Of a stretch of DNA of 64,000 nt, positions 1-9,400 are shown piece after piece. The notes beneath the pieces are model-generated. The model had not been told where the DNA came from. It did not search any database and saw nothing but the letters and a program-made list of their open reading frames with translations. Both the position numbers and the translations under genes were made by a program. This DNA is from DATDDB01 sp035260545 (GTDB taxonomy: Bacteria > Pseudomonadota > Gammaproteobacteria > Burkholderiales > Gallionellaceae). The stretch covers positions 5,686-69,685 of the forward strand of contig DATFUZ010000040.1 in NCBI GenBank assembly GCA_035260545.1, read 5' to 3'. Numbering within the stretch: position 1 is the first letter of the stretch; every line of letters starts with the position of its first letter.

Positions 1-275
1 CACCCGCAAAACCAGCGCCCGTGCGGGTTGCGGCAGAATCGCGTGCTCCCGGCGTTGCGCTCCTCGGCGTCGTAGAATGACTGCTGCGATGACACGGCGC
101 GCGAAGCGTTTGGTGCGGGAATCGCAGCAGGCGGCTGCTCCCGCAAACGGCTGGCTTCGCCAGTAACGTGTCACAGCCGCCACCTTCGTCGCGCGCCTTG
201 TGATCATCGCGATTTTGCCGGCAACGCGGCTCATGAAGGACTTGTTCAGCGCTTCCCTAGGTATGGGCGGACATC
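1..275. other. Unassigned left edge, no convincing gene
   Basis: I see no reading frame here with a plausible start, ribosome site and recognisable product. The only structure is an imperfect hairpin at 115-144: GCGGGA pairs with TCCCGC and, after a three-base bulge, GCAGC pairs with GCTGC around a five-base loop. No T-tract follows on either strand, so I do not call it a terminator. A gene cut by the window edge cannot be excluded. Confidence 0.4.
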
Positions 276-506
276 TCACAGACCGACCTTGGTCGCCTGC
301 GGATCGACGCCGCGGACGATGTCCAGTATCCTGCTGCCTTCGACCGCCTCGGGATCGTATTTCACCACCAGCGCATGGGGGTGCGGTTTATGCTCGAATT
401 CCGCACAGTCCACGCCCACGCAGCCTTCCACCTTTCTTTCCAGGTTCGCACGCGCATCGTGATCGAACTCGGGGTGAACATATATCAGCATGTCTACGGT
501 ACTCAT
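276..506 (-). CDS. Small HMA-fold-like protein without CxxC
   Basis: A 76-residue protein. The ATG at 506 was chosen over longer frames because AAAGGAGA lies at good distance upstream. The pattern (short beta strand MLIYVHP, a helix with DARANLERKVEG, then strands ending LVVKYDPEAVEGSRILDIVRG) looks like the ferredoxin-like fold of heavy-metal-associated domains. The metal-binding MxCxxC loop is absent; the only cysteines form CVGVDC after the first helix. It lies 213 bp downstream of the Hsp70-like gene on the same strand, so it may be the tail of that stress cluster. Role unknown; fold assignment is inference from pattern. Confidence 0.7.
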   Translation of the reverse strand: MSTVDMLIYVHPEFDHDARANLERKVEGCVGVDCAEFEHKPHPHALVVKYDPEAVEGSRILDIVRGVDPQATKVGL

Positions 507-719
507 GATCGTCTCCTTTACAGATCTGCGGCAATGCCCCGCAAGGAGCATCACCATGACCCCGACAACATGTGCGATTGCATTTGGCTTCCTTGAGGCT
601 GCAACGCACGGGCCGGGGAAAATCCCGTCGCCACTGCAGGCTGCTTCCACCGCCCCTTCCAAAACCGGGCCTGAACGGCGACGCCTGACGGCCACATCAT
701 TGTCCGCAATCCTGTCACA

Positions 720-2564
720 TCATTTGGCCTCGCGGAACTGGGCGTCGACCACGCGCTCGCCCGTTTCCTTGCCGGCTTCCGTCTTGGCGTAGGGCGTCTG
801 CGTATAGACGCCCGCGCCGGGCTGCTGCGAATAGATGGCCACGCCCGCTTCCTTCACCAGCTTGCGCAGCGCATCGGCCTTTTCGCTTGCGGCGGCGACA
901 TCGCGCTTCGCCAGCGCGCCGCGCGCATCGCGCAACGCCGCCTCGATCTTGCCCTTCATGTCCGCGGTGAGCTTGTCCGGGAACTCGGCCAGCATGCGCT
1001 CCGCCTCATAGCAAATGGAATCGGCGGCATTCAGCTTGTCCACCTCTTCGCGCCGCTTCTTGTCCTCCTCGGCATGCTGCTCGGCCTCGTGGATCATGCG
1101 TTCCTTGTCCTCCGCCTTCAGCCGGGTCGAGCCGCTGATGCGTATGGACTGGGACTTGTTCGTCGCCATATCCTTCGCCGTAACGTTGAGTATCCCGCTG
1201 GCGTCGATGTCGAAGGTGACTTCTATCTTGGGCACGCCGCGCGGCGCCGGCGGCAGGCCGTCGAGGTTGAATTCGCCCAGGCTGGTGTTGTCCGCCGACA
1301 TCTGGCGCTCCCCCTGGAACACGTGGATGGTGACGCTGGTCTGCATGTCGGCGGCGGTGGTGAAGGTTTCCGCCTTCCTCACCGGCACCGGGGTGTTGCG
1401 CGAGATCAGCGCGGTGGCCACGCCGCCCAGGGTCTCTACGCCCAGGGTAAGCGGTGTCACGTCCACCAGCACAATGTCGCTCACCTCGCCCGAGAGCACG
1501 CCGGCCTGGATAGCGGCGCCGCTGGCGACGCATTCCATGGGATCCACGCCGGACTCGGACTTCTTGCCGAAGATGCCCTCAAAATAGCTGCGCACGCTGG
1601 GCATGCGCGTCGGCCCGCCGACGAACACGACTTTGTCTACCTTGTCCGGCGTGATGCCCGCATCCTTCAGCGCCTGCTCCACCGGCCCGCGGCAGCGCTC
1701 GATGATGGGCCGCACCACGCGCTCCAGATCGGTGCGCGTTACGTCCATGTCGAGGTGTCTGGGTTCTCCCGCCGCTGCGGCAATATAGGGAAGGCTGATA
1801 TGGGTGGACGTGGTCGTGGTCAGTTCGATCTTGGCCAGTTCGGCAGCCTCCATCAGCCGCGCGAACGCTTTGTCGTCCTGGGCGAGGTCGATGCCCGTGT
1901 CTTTCTGGAAGCGCTCCACGAGGCTGCGGAACAGCGCCACGTTCATGTCGGTTCCGCCCAGTTGAGTATCGCCGCTGGTGGCCTTCACCTCGAACACGCC
2001 CTTGCCGAATTCCATGACGGTGACATCCAGCGTGCCGCCGCCGAAATCAATCACGGCGATGCGCAACTCCTGGCCCGCCCGGTCCAGCCCGTAGGCGAGC
2101 GCGGCGGCGGTAGGCTCGTTGACCAGGCGCACGACCTCCAGGCCGGCAATACCGCAGGCGTCCTTGGTGGCGGAGCGCTGGTTGTCGTCGAAATACGCCG
2201 GCACTGTCACCACGGCCTTGCTCACCGGCTCGCCGAGGAAGGCCTCGGCATCGCGCTTGATCTTCTGCAGCAGAAAGGCGGAGAGTTGCTCGGGAGAGTA
2301 GGTGTGGCTGCGCAGGCGGATTTTCTCGCGCTGGCCCATACGCCGCTTGAAGGCCGTGGTAGTGCCCTCGGGATTGGCTGCGGCCTGGCGGCGCGCCGGT
2401 TCGCCCACGATGAGCTGGCCGTCCGCGGTTTCGGCCACGTAGCTGGGAAATGCCTTGCCGCCCAGGCTCACGCCCTCCGCACTGGGAATAATGACCGGTC
2501 TGCCCCCCCGCAGCACGGCGGCTGCGGAATTCGATGTGCCGAGATCAATGCCAATGATGGCCAT
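720..2564 (-). CDS. Hsp70/DnaK-like chaperone, probable second copy
   Basis: A 614-residue Hsp70 family protein, slightly shorter than typical DnaK. The N-terminal actin-like ATPase domain has phosphate-loop motif GIDLGTSNSAAAV at residues 4-16, a VIDFGGGTLDVTVME phosphate-2 motif and VFVGGPTRMP for adenosine binding. The linker region reads DIVLVDVTPLTLGVET and is followed by a beta-sandwich substrate-binding domain and a helical lid ending VVDAQFREAK. It should bind and release unfolded polypeptides in the cytoplasm with J-protein and nucleotide-exchange partners. No dnaJ or grpE is adjacent, and it is paired instead with a Lon-related protease gene 24 bp upstream, so it is more likely an accessory DnaK than the housekeeping copy. 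Whether a second dnaK exists cannot be seen here. Confidence 0.93.
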   Translation of the reverse strand: MAIIGIDLGTSNSAAAVLRGGRPVIIPSAEGVSLGGKAFPSYVAETADGQLIVGEPARRQAAANPEGTTTAFKRRMGQREKIRLRSHTYSPEQLSAFLLQKIKRDAEAFLGEPVSKAVVTVPAYFDDNQRSATKDACGIAGLEVVRLVNEPTAAALAYGLDRAGQELRIAVIDFGGGTLDVTVMEFGKGVFEVKATSGDTQLGGTDMNVALFRSLVERFQKDTGIDLAQDDKAFARLMEAAELAKIELTTTTSTHISLPYIAAAAGEPRHLDMDVTRTDLERVVRPIIERCRGPVEQALKDAGITPDKVDKVVFVGGPTRMPSVRSYFEGIFGKKSESGVDPMECVASGAAIQAGVLSGEVSDIVLVDVTPLTLGVETLGGVATALISRNTPVPVRKAETFTTAADMQTSVTIHVFQGERQMSADNTSLGEFNLDGLPPAPRGVPKIEVTFDIDASGILNVTAKDMATNKSQSIRISGSTRLKAEDKERMIHEAEQHAEEDKKRREEVDKLNAADSICYEAERMLAEFPDKLTADMKGKIEAALRDARGALAKRDVAAASEKADALRKLVKEAGVAIYSQQPGAGVYTQTPYAKTEAGKETGERVVDAQFREAK

Positions 2565-2588
2565 GATGCCTCCTTCTGTCGACGGGTG

Positions 2589-5147
2589 CTACGTCTCCTT
2601 CCGCCCGGACGCGGGCTGCGCTTGCTTGTGTTTCGGTCCCGCCCCGGACTTGCCGGGCTTGGGCGGCGACTTGCGTTTCGGCAAGGGCTTGGAGGGCGGC
2701 TTCTGCTTTTTCGCGGCGGCCTTGCGTTTGCCGTCGGGCGCCTTGTCTTGCGGGTGCGCGCCAAAGGCCCTGCGCATTTCCGAAAGCATCAGCAGTTGCG
2801 CCGACACCAGGTAGTTGACCGACCCCTCCGGCACGCTGCCATCCTCGTCCGGCACGCCGGCATCGACCCCTGTCAGCAATTCCATTGCCTGATCGACATC
2901 TTCAATGGCGTGGATGGAAAATGTGCCGGCGCGCACCGCCTCAACCACGTCGCGGCGCAGCATGAGGTGCTTTACGTTGCTGGCGGGGATCAGCACACCC
3001 TGGCTGCCGGTGAGTCGCCGCGCCTTGCACACGTCGAAGAAACCCTCGATCTTTTCGTTCACCGCGCCTATGGGCTGCGCCTGCCCGTACTGGTTGACCG
3101 AGCCGGTCAGCGCGAGCCCCTGGTTGATAGGCAGGCCGGACAGCGCGGAAAGCAGCGCGCACAATTCGGCCATGGAGGCGCTGTCGCCCTCCACCGACCC
3201 GTAGGACTGCTCGAACACCAGGCTGGCGTTGAGCGACAGCGGGGTGCTGTGAGAATAGCGGGCGGCGAGGAATGACGAGAGGATCAGCACGCCTTTGGAG
3301 TGGATGGCCCCGCCAAGATCCACCTCGCGCTCGATGTCCACCACGTTGCCCTCGCCCAGCCGCGTAGTCGCGGTAATGCGCGTGGGGCCCGCAAACACAT
3401 GACTGCCGAGGATGGTTGCCGCCAAGCCGTTCACCTGCCCGGCGTGCATGCCATCGGTGGCTATCAGCATCGTCCCCTCGAGAATCTGCCGGAGACGGTG
3501 TTCGTGCAGGCGGCTGGCGCGATGGATCTGGCCGTCTATCGCCATCTGGACATCCGCCGCTCCCACCGTATCCCGGTTTGCGCCGCGCGCAAAGTGCTCG
3601 GATTCGACCAGCAGATCGTTCAGGCTGCGCATATGCGTGGACAGGCGGGAGGCGTCCTCCGCCAGCCGGGCAGCGTGCTCGATCAGCCGGGCGACCGCAT
3701 CGCGCCCGAACGGACGCAGATTGTTCTTGCGCACCAGCGCGGCGATCATGCGTGCGTAAAGCTTGCTGTTTTCCGGATTGCGCGCCACTTCGTCCTCGAA
3801 GTCGGCTGCGATCTTGAACAGATCCGGGAAATCGGGGTCGAGCTGGTGCAGCAGGTAATAGAACATGCGCTCGCCATACAGCACGAGCTTCACGTCCATC
3901 GGTATCGGTTGCGGCTGCAGCGACAGCGTGCTCACCAAGCCGAAATATTCTCCCACCGACTCGATGCGGATATGCCGTGTCTGCAGCGCACGCTTCAGTC
4001 CCTCCCACGCATAGGGCTGGGTCAGCACCTTGCCCGCATCCAGGATCAGGTAGCCGCCGTTGGCGCGGTGCAGTGCGCCGGGTTTGATCAGGGTGTAGTT
4101 GGTGACCAGCGTGCCCATGTGCGAGATATGCTCGATGCGCCCGATCAGGTTCTGGTAGGTCGGGTGGTCTTCGGTAATGACCGGGGCGCCTTCGGCTGTG
4201 CCGTCCTTCGCCATCAAATTCACCTGATAGCGCTGCAGCGGATTGACCGTGGCGACACCTTCCATGCCTTCGCCCGTGGCCGGTTCTCGCAACTCCGCCG
4301 CATTGGCGATCAGGTCCGCCTGCGTCGCCTCCAGATAGGCAATGACTTCCGGCAGGTCTTCGTAATGCGCGCGCAACTCCTCTATCAGGTGACCGACCGC
4401 CGTGGCGACCGTCTCGCGGTTGTAGTCGCGGATCTTCGCGTGATGCTCGCGCCGCCAGCCCGGAAAATGGTGGACGGCCTTGTGCAGTTGCTCGTCCAGC
4501 TTCTGGATTTCCGCCTGGAAGCGCTGCTTTTCCTCGTCCGGCAAAGCGTCGAATTCGTCCGGGGTGATGACCTCATCGCCCTTCATGGGCGCGAGCGCAA
4601 AGCCTGTCGGCGTCTGGATGAGGGCGATGCCCTTCTCGCGCGCGGCCTTGCCGATTTCCTCCACGGCCTCTTCCTGGCGGCGCTTGAAGTCTTCGTTCAT
4701 CGCTTCGAGGCGGCTGTGATACTCCTCGCTCTCGAAGGCGGCGGGAATCACGCTACGCAGTTCTTCGACGAACTGTCGCATGTGATGCTGCAATTGCTCC
4801 CCGCGCCCCGGGGGCAGGCGTATCGCCGTGGGCTTGTGCGGCGCCTCGAAGTTATTGACGTAACACCAGTCGTCCGGGGAAGGCTCGGCGGCGGCGCGGC
4901 CCTTCAGCTCCCTCGCTACCAGCGAATAGCGGCCGGAGCCTGCGGGGCCCAATACATAGACATGATAGCCGTCGCGGCGCAACGAAACGCCGAAACGGAT
5001 GGCTTCGGCGGCGCGCCCCTGGCCGATGATGCCGGGCAAATCCTCCAGCTCGGCCGTCGTGGTGAAATCCAGGTGTGCGGGATCGCAGTACGTATAGAGT
5101 TGCGCCGCCTCAAGCGAGGTCGCCTTGCTGTGCAACGTAGTTGTCAT
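2589..5147 (-). CDS. Lon-related AAA+ protease (LonB/YcbZ type)
   Basis: An 852-residue protein with an AAA+ region and C-terminal Lon protease domain. The Walker A is GPAGSGRYS (residues 67-75), with Arg instead of the usual Lys, as I recall for this non-canonical Lon branch. A Walker B-like GGYLILDAG lies in the middle. The protease dyad is Ser656 in GDSASMAEL and Lys699 in GAVNEKIEGFF, 43 residues apart as in E. coli Lon (679/722). The last ~50 residues are a Lys/Pro-rich basic tail suggesting nucleic-acid or ribosome contact (inference). It is 24 bp upstream of the Hsp70-like gene, so refolding and degradation are probably co-expressed. Divergent from the gene at 5301 across a gap holding an inverted repeat. 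Confidence 0.93.
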   Translation of the reverse strand: MTTTLHSKATSLEAAQLYTYCDPAHLDFTTTAELEDLPGIIGQGRAAEAIRFGVSLRRDGYHVYVLGPAGSGRYSLVARELKGRAAAEPSPDDWCYVNNFEAPHKPTAIRLPPGRGEQLQHHMRQFVEELRSVIPAAFESEEYHSRLEAMNEDFKRRQEEAVEEIGKAAREKGIALIQTPTGFALAPMKGDEVITPDEFDALPDEEKQRFQAEIQKLDEQLHKAVHHFPGWRREHHAKIRDYNRETVATAVGHLIEELRAHYEDLPEVIAYLEATQADLIANAAELREPATGEGMEGVATVNPLQRYQVNLMAKDGTAEGAPVITEDHPTYQNLIGRIEHISHMGTLVTNYTLIKPGALHRANGGYLILDAGKVLTQPYAWEGLKRALQTRHIRIESVGEYFGLVSTLSLQPQPIPMDVKLVLYGERMFYYLLHQLDPDFPDLFKIAADFEDEVARNPENSKLYARMIAALVRKNNLRPFGRDAVARLIEHAARLAEDASRLSTHMRSLNDLLVESEHFARGANRDTVGAADVQMAIDGQIHRASRLHEHRLRQILEGTMLIATDGMHAGQVNGLAATILGSHVFAGPTRITATTRLGEGNVVDIEREVDLGGAIHSKGVLILSSFLAARYSHSTPLSLNASLVFEQSYGSVEGDSASMAELCALLSALSGLPINQGLALTGSVNQYGQAQPIGAVNEKIEGFFDVCKARRLTGSQGVLIPASNVKHLMLRRDVVEAVRAGTFSIHAIEDVDQAMELLTGVDAGVPDEDGSVPEGSVNYLVSAQLLMLSEMRRAFGAHPQDKAPDGKRKAAAKKQKPPSKPLPKRKSPPKPGKSGAGPKHKQAQPASGRKET

Positions 5148-5201
5148 TTGTCGGATGCCCCAGCGTGGTTAACACTATATCACCTTACCTAAACATTATT
5201 A

Positions 5202-5217
5202 TGTTGGCAAGCCAACA
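5202..5217. promoter_or_regulatory. Inverted repeat, possible operator
   Basis: TGTTGGC, a two-base spacer, then GCCAACA: seven-base perfect arms in the gap between the divergent Lon-like (leftward) and BCAM0308-type (rightward) genes. On the minus strand a weak promoter TTGCCA-17-TAAGGT overlaps it. The symmetry and position suggest a regulator site serving both genes. It does not match the Fnr/Anr consensus TTGAT-N4-ATCAA, and I cannot name the regulator. Confidence 0.35.
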
Positions 5218-5300
5218 GACGGCGCCCCGCACGCGGAAAATCGTGCGAAGCCGGGGGGACGGTACTACAATGCAAAAAGACCAACCCACAGGAGGCTATC

Positions 5301-5801
5301 ATGAGTAACTCCATTCCCGCTGGTTTCCATCCCGTCCGCCGCGACCGTCTGCTGCAGGAACAGGTTCACGATTCTTACAAGATAAAGGGGAAGCTGCACG
5401 AACCCACGATCTGCCCGACGTGCGGCGCGGTGTTCCATCAGGGACGCTGGCAATGGATGGCGACGCCGCCTGCGGACGGGCACAAGCATCCCTGTCCCGC
5501 ATGCATGCGCATCGAACACCACTATCCCGCGGGCTTCGTCACGCTATCCGGCTCTTTCCTTGCCTCGCATCGCAGCGAGATCATGAATCTGGTGCACAAT
5601 GAGGAAAAGCACGAACGCGGGGAACATCCGCTGAAGCGCATCATGGGAACGGAGGAAAAAGACGGCAGCGTGACAGTGACAACCACCGACATCCATCTGG
5701 CGCGCTCGATCGGCGAGGCGGTTCATCACGCCTACCAGGGAGAGCTGGAATTCCATTACAACCCGGAGCAGAACCTGCTGCGGGTCACGTGGACGCGCTA
5801 G
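5301..5801 (+). CDS. BCAM0308-type zinc-ribbon protein
   Basis: A 166-residue protein with two Cys pairs, CPTC near residue 39 and CPAC near residue 64, forming a probable zinc ribbon. A mixed alpha/beta tail ending EFHYNPEQNLLRVTWTR follows. GGAGG lies six bases before the ATG. The composition and wording (GRWQWMATPPADGHKHPCPAC) match the family annotated after Burkholderia BCAM0308, a gene of that organism's low-oxygen-activated locus. That locus also contains stress and proteostasis genes, which fits the divergent Lon/Hsp70 pair here. A role in RNA or ribosome handling under stress is only a guess from the zinc ribbon. Confidence 0.85.
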   Translation: MSNSIPAGFHPVRRDRLLQEQVHDSYKIKGKLHEPTICPTCGAVFHQGRWQWMATPPADGHKHPCPACMRIEHHYPAGFVTLSGSFLASHRSEIMNLVHNEEKHERGEHPLKRIMGTEEKDGSVTVTTTDIHLARSIGEAVHHAYQGELEFHYNPEQNLLRVTWTR

Positions 5802-5834
5802 CGCGGAGAGAGTACAGCGCCCGGGGAAATCGGC

Positions 5835-5868
5835 AAAAAAACAAGTCCCGCCGGATCGCCGGGCGGGA
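5835..5868 (-). terminator. Intrinsic terminator after glnB
   Basis: Read on the minus strand, TCCCGCC (5868-5862) pairs with GGCGGGA (5852-5846) and is followed by CTTG and a run of seven T. It lies 57 bp past the glnB stop and also separates glnB from the convergent gene at 5301. Confidence 0.8.
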
Positions 5869-5925
5869 GATGGACAGCGGCCGGACCGATGCAGGAAGCA
5901 TGCGGCCGGTTTGTGTGCCGGTGCG

Positions 5926-6264
5926 TCAAATCGCGGCTTCGCCGGTTTCCCCGGTGCGAATGCGGATGACCTGCTCGATGGGCGTGATGAAGATCTTGCC
6001 GTCGCCTATCTTGCCGGTGTGCGCCGCTTTGACGATGGCTTCGACGGCAAGGTCCACCATGTCCGCCCGCACCACGACTTCGACCTTGGCCTTGGGCAGG
6101 AAATCCACCACGTATTCCGCGCCACGATAGAGTTCGGTATGTCCCTTCTGCCGCCCGAAGCCCTTGACCTCGGTGACGGTCAGCCCGCTGACGCCCAGCG
6201 CAGCCAGCGCCTCGCGCACTTCTTCCAGCTTGAATGGTTTGATGACAGCTTCTATTTTTTTCAT
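5926..6264 (-). CDS. glnB: Nitrogen regulatory protein P-II
   Basis: A 112-residue P-II trimer subunit of standard length. It starts MKKIEAVIKPFKLEEVREAL. The T-loop GRQKGHTELYRGAEYVVDFLPK carries Tyr51, the uridylylation site, and Tyr46. The B-loop TGKIGDGKIF binds ATP and the C-loop ends VIRIRTGETGEAAI. It senses 2-oxoglutarate, ATP/ADP and glutamine (through GlnD) and controls glutamine synthetase adenylylation and NtrB. The tail matches GlnB rather than GlnK better by eye, and no amtB is adjacent. A TATAAT box (minus strand, 6314-6309) lies about 45 bp upstream, so it appears to be its own transcription unit closed by a terminator. Confidence 0.95.
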   Translation of the reverse strand: MKKIEAVIKPFKLEEVREALAALGVSGLTVTEVKGFGRQKGHTELYRGAEYVVDFLPKAKVEVVVRADMVDLAVEAIVKAAHTGKIGDGKIFITPIEQVIRIRTGETGEAAI

Positions 6265-6469
6265 GTCGGGTTCCAGGATTCAAACATACTGTATTTAAAG
6301 CCACGGGTATTATAGCTCAACTCGCGCGGCGTTCCGCGCAACGCAATTGCGGCGGCGGCGATGCTGGGCGGACGCCGCGACGCAGGAAGCTGGAAAGCGC
6401 TGGGCCGGGCACGGCAGCCCGCCGCCCCGGAGCCGGAGTGCGGGATTGGGCAGTTTAACTCACGCTAGC

Positions 6470-9400
6470 TTAATGAAAATCCCGCGACTGCGTCACCAGG
6501 CTGCCGAGCAGGGGCGTCAAGTCCCGCAGCCGCCCGGCGATCAGGTGCGCCACCTCGCCCTGCCGCTCCACCACGCCGTAAACGGCCAGCAGGCGCGCGC
6601 CCAGCAGCTCGCGCCGCTGCCTGTCCGCGAGGTCGCGCCACACCACGACGTTGATCTGCCCGGTCTCGTCTTCCAGGGTGAGGAAGGTTACGCCGCTCGC
6701 CGTACCGGGGCGCTGGCGGGTGGTGACCAGGCCGGCGGCGCGGGTGAGGCGACCGTGGGGAAAGCCGTGCAGCTCGGCTGCCGTGACCAGGCGCTGGCGC
6801 CGCAGCCGCTCGCGCAGCAGCGCCAGCGGATGACGGCCCAAGGTCAGGCCCAGGCTGGCGTAATCGGCAGCGAGGTTCTGTCCTTCCGTCATGGGAAATA
6901 GCTCGGGCTGGATCTCTTCTGCGGGTACTGCGGCCAATGGCAGGCTGCGTTCCACGCCGGCCACCTGCCAGTAGGCCTGCCTGCGATGCCCGGCCAGGGT
7001 TTCCAGAGCGCCCGCAGCGGCAAGGCTTCTCAGGTCGCGCTGCTCCAGGCCGGTGCGCGCGGCGAGGTCTTCCACCCCGTCGAATGCCCGTTGCGCCCGC
7101 GCCGCGGTGATGCGCGCCACGCCTTCCAGGGTGAGGCCCTTTACCATCCTCAGACCCAGCCGCAGCCTGGGCTGTTTGCCCCGGCCCGCGTCGCTCTGCC
7201 CCATTTGGTCTGCCACCAGTGTGCAATCCCAGTCGCTGACATTCACGTCCACCGGCACCACCTGCACATGATGCCGCCGGGCATCCTGCACCAGTTGGGA
7301 GGAGCTGTAAAAGCCCATGGGCTGGCTGTTGAGCAGGGCGCAGGCGAAGGCCGCCGGATGATGACGCTTGAGCCAGGCGGAGACATACACCAGGAGAGCG
7401 AAACTGGCCGCGTGCGACTCGGGAAAGCCGTATTCGCCGAAGCCCTGGATCTGCTGGAATATCTGCCGCGCGAACCCTTCGTCATACCCGCGCTCACGCA
7501 TGCCGCCGATGAGGCGGCGCTCGAAGCGGTCCAGCCCGCCCTTGCGGTGCCAGGCCGCCATGGAACGGCGCACCTGGTCGGCCTCGCCCGGAGTGAACCC
7601 GGCGGCCACCACGGCTAGCTGCATCACCTGCTCCTGGAAGATGGGCACGCCCAGGGTGCGCTCCAGCACGCCGCGCACGTCTTCGCTGGGATAGGTGACG
7701 GGCTCCACGCCCTCGCGGCGGCGCAGATAGGGGTGCACCATGCCGCCCTGTATCGGGCCGGGGCGCACGATGGCAACCTCGATCACCAGGTCGTAAAAGC
7801 AGCGCGGCTTCATGCGCGGCAGCATGGACATCTGTGCGCGCGACTCTATCTGGAACACGCCCACGGTGTCGGAGCGGCCGATCATTTCATACACCGCCGG
7901 GTCCTCCGAAGGAACATCCGCCATGGTGAAGTTTTCGCCGCGCAGGCGGCCGATCTCGTCCAGCGCACGGCGGATGGCGGAGAGCATGCCCAGCGCCAGC
8001 ACGTCCACCTTCATCAGGCCGATGGCGTCGAGGTCGTCCTTGTCCCACTGGATGATGGTGCGCTCGGGCATGGCGGCATTCTCGATCGGCACCAGATGCG
8101 AAAGCGGACCGCGCGCAATGACGAAGCCGCCCACATGCTGGGATAGATGGCGCGGAAAGCCCAGCAATTCCTGCACCAGTTGCATCAGCAGGCGCACCTT
8201 GCGGTTGGCGGGATCGAAGCCGGCCTCCGCCAGCCGCTCGCCCATCACGTTGCGCCCGTCCCACCACGACATGGAGCGGGCCAGCCTGTCCACCTGCTCC
8301 AGGTCGAAGCCCAGCGCCTTGCCCACGTCGCGCATTGCGCTCTTGGGCCGGTAGCTGATGACGGTGGCGGCCAGCGCGGCACGCTCGCGCCCGTATTTCG
8401 CATACAGGTACTGGATCACCTCCTCGCGCCGCTCGTGCTCGAAGTCCACGTCGATGTCCGGCGGCTCGTTGCGCTCCTTGGAGATGAAGCGCTCGAACAG
8501 CATCTCCATGCACGCCGGGTTCACCTCGGTGATGTGCAGCGCATAGCACACCGCCGAATTGGCCGCTGAACCCCGCCCCTGGCACAGGATGCCGCGACTG
8601 CGCGCGAAGCACACGATGTCGTGCACGGTAAGGAAATACGGCTCGTAGTTCAGCTCTGCGATGAGCGCCAGTTCGTATTCCACCATGGCGCGCACCTTGT
8701 CCGGCACGCCCTGCGGATGGCTGGCAGGCGGATAGCGCTGCGCCAGCCCGGCCTCGGTCAGGTTGCGCAGCCAGGAGGCTGGCGTCTCGCCCGGCGGCGT
8801 GACCTCCTCCGGGTATTCGTAGCGCAGTTCGTCCAGCGAGAAGCGGCAATGGTCGGCGATGGCCATCGTCTGCTCCAGCAGTTCCGGCGGATAGAGCCGC
8901 GCCAGATCGGCGCGGTTGCGCAGGTGACGCTCGGCGTTGGGGTGCAGCGCGTCTCCCGCTTCCGCCACTGGCCGGCCGATGCGGATGGCGGTGAGCGTGT
9001 CCTGCAGGGGACGGCGCTCTGCGACATGCATGTGCACATCGCCCGCCGCGACCAGCGGCAGGCCGGATGCCATGCTCAGTTCGCGCAGGGTGGCGAGCTG
9101 TTCCGCATCATTCGCGGCGCGCAACAGCTCCACTGCCAGCCAGGCGCGGCCCGCAAACGCCGCTGCGAACTGCTTCGCCTGCGCCAGCGTGGGCATGGGC
9201 TCGGGTAATAACAGGGCCAGGCAGCCCGGCACGCCATCCAGAATGTCGGCAAGCGCCAGGCGATAGCTGCCCTTGAGTGCATTGCGCCGGCCCCGCGTGA
9301 TCAGCGCGGAGAGATGGCCGTAGCCGCTGCGATCCGTCGCCAGCAGCACCACGCGCAGCCCCTCCTCGACACGGAACTCGCTGCCCACAATGAGTTTTAT

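Noticed and set aside
1074..3275. 733-codon open frame on the plus strand
   Set aside because: Antisense to the Hsp70-like and Lon-like genes; a by-product of high-GC codon bias, His/Arg-rich with no domain.
3300..5192. 630-codon open frame on the plus strand
   Set aside because: Fully antisense to the Lon-related protease, which has clear catalytic motifs; no recognisable product.
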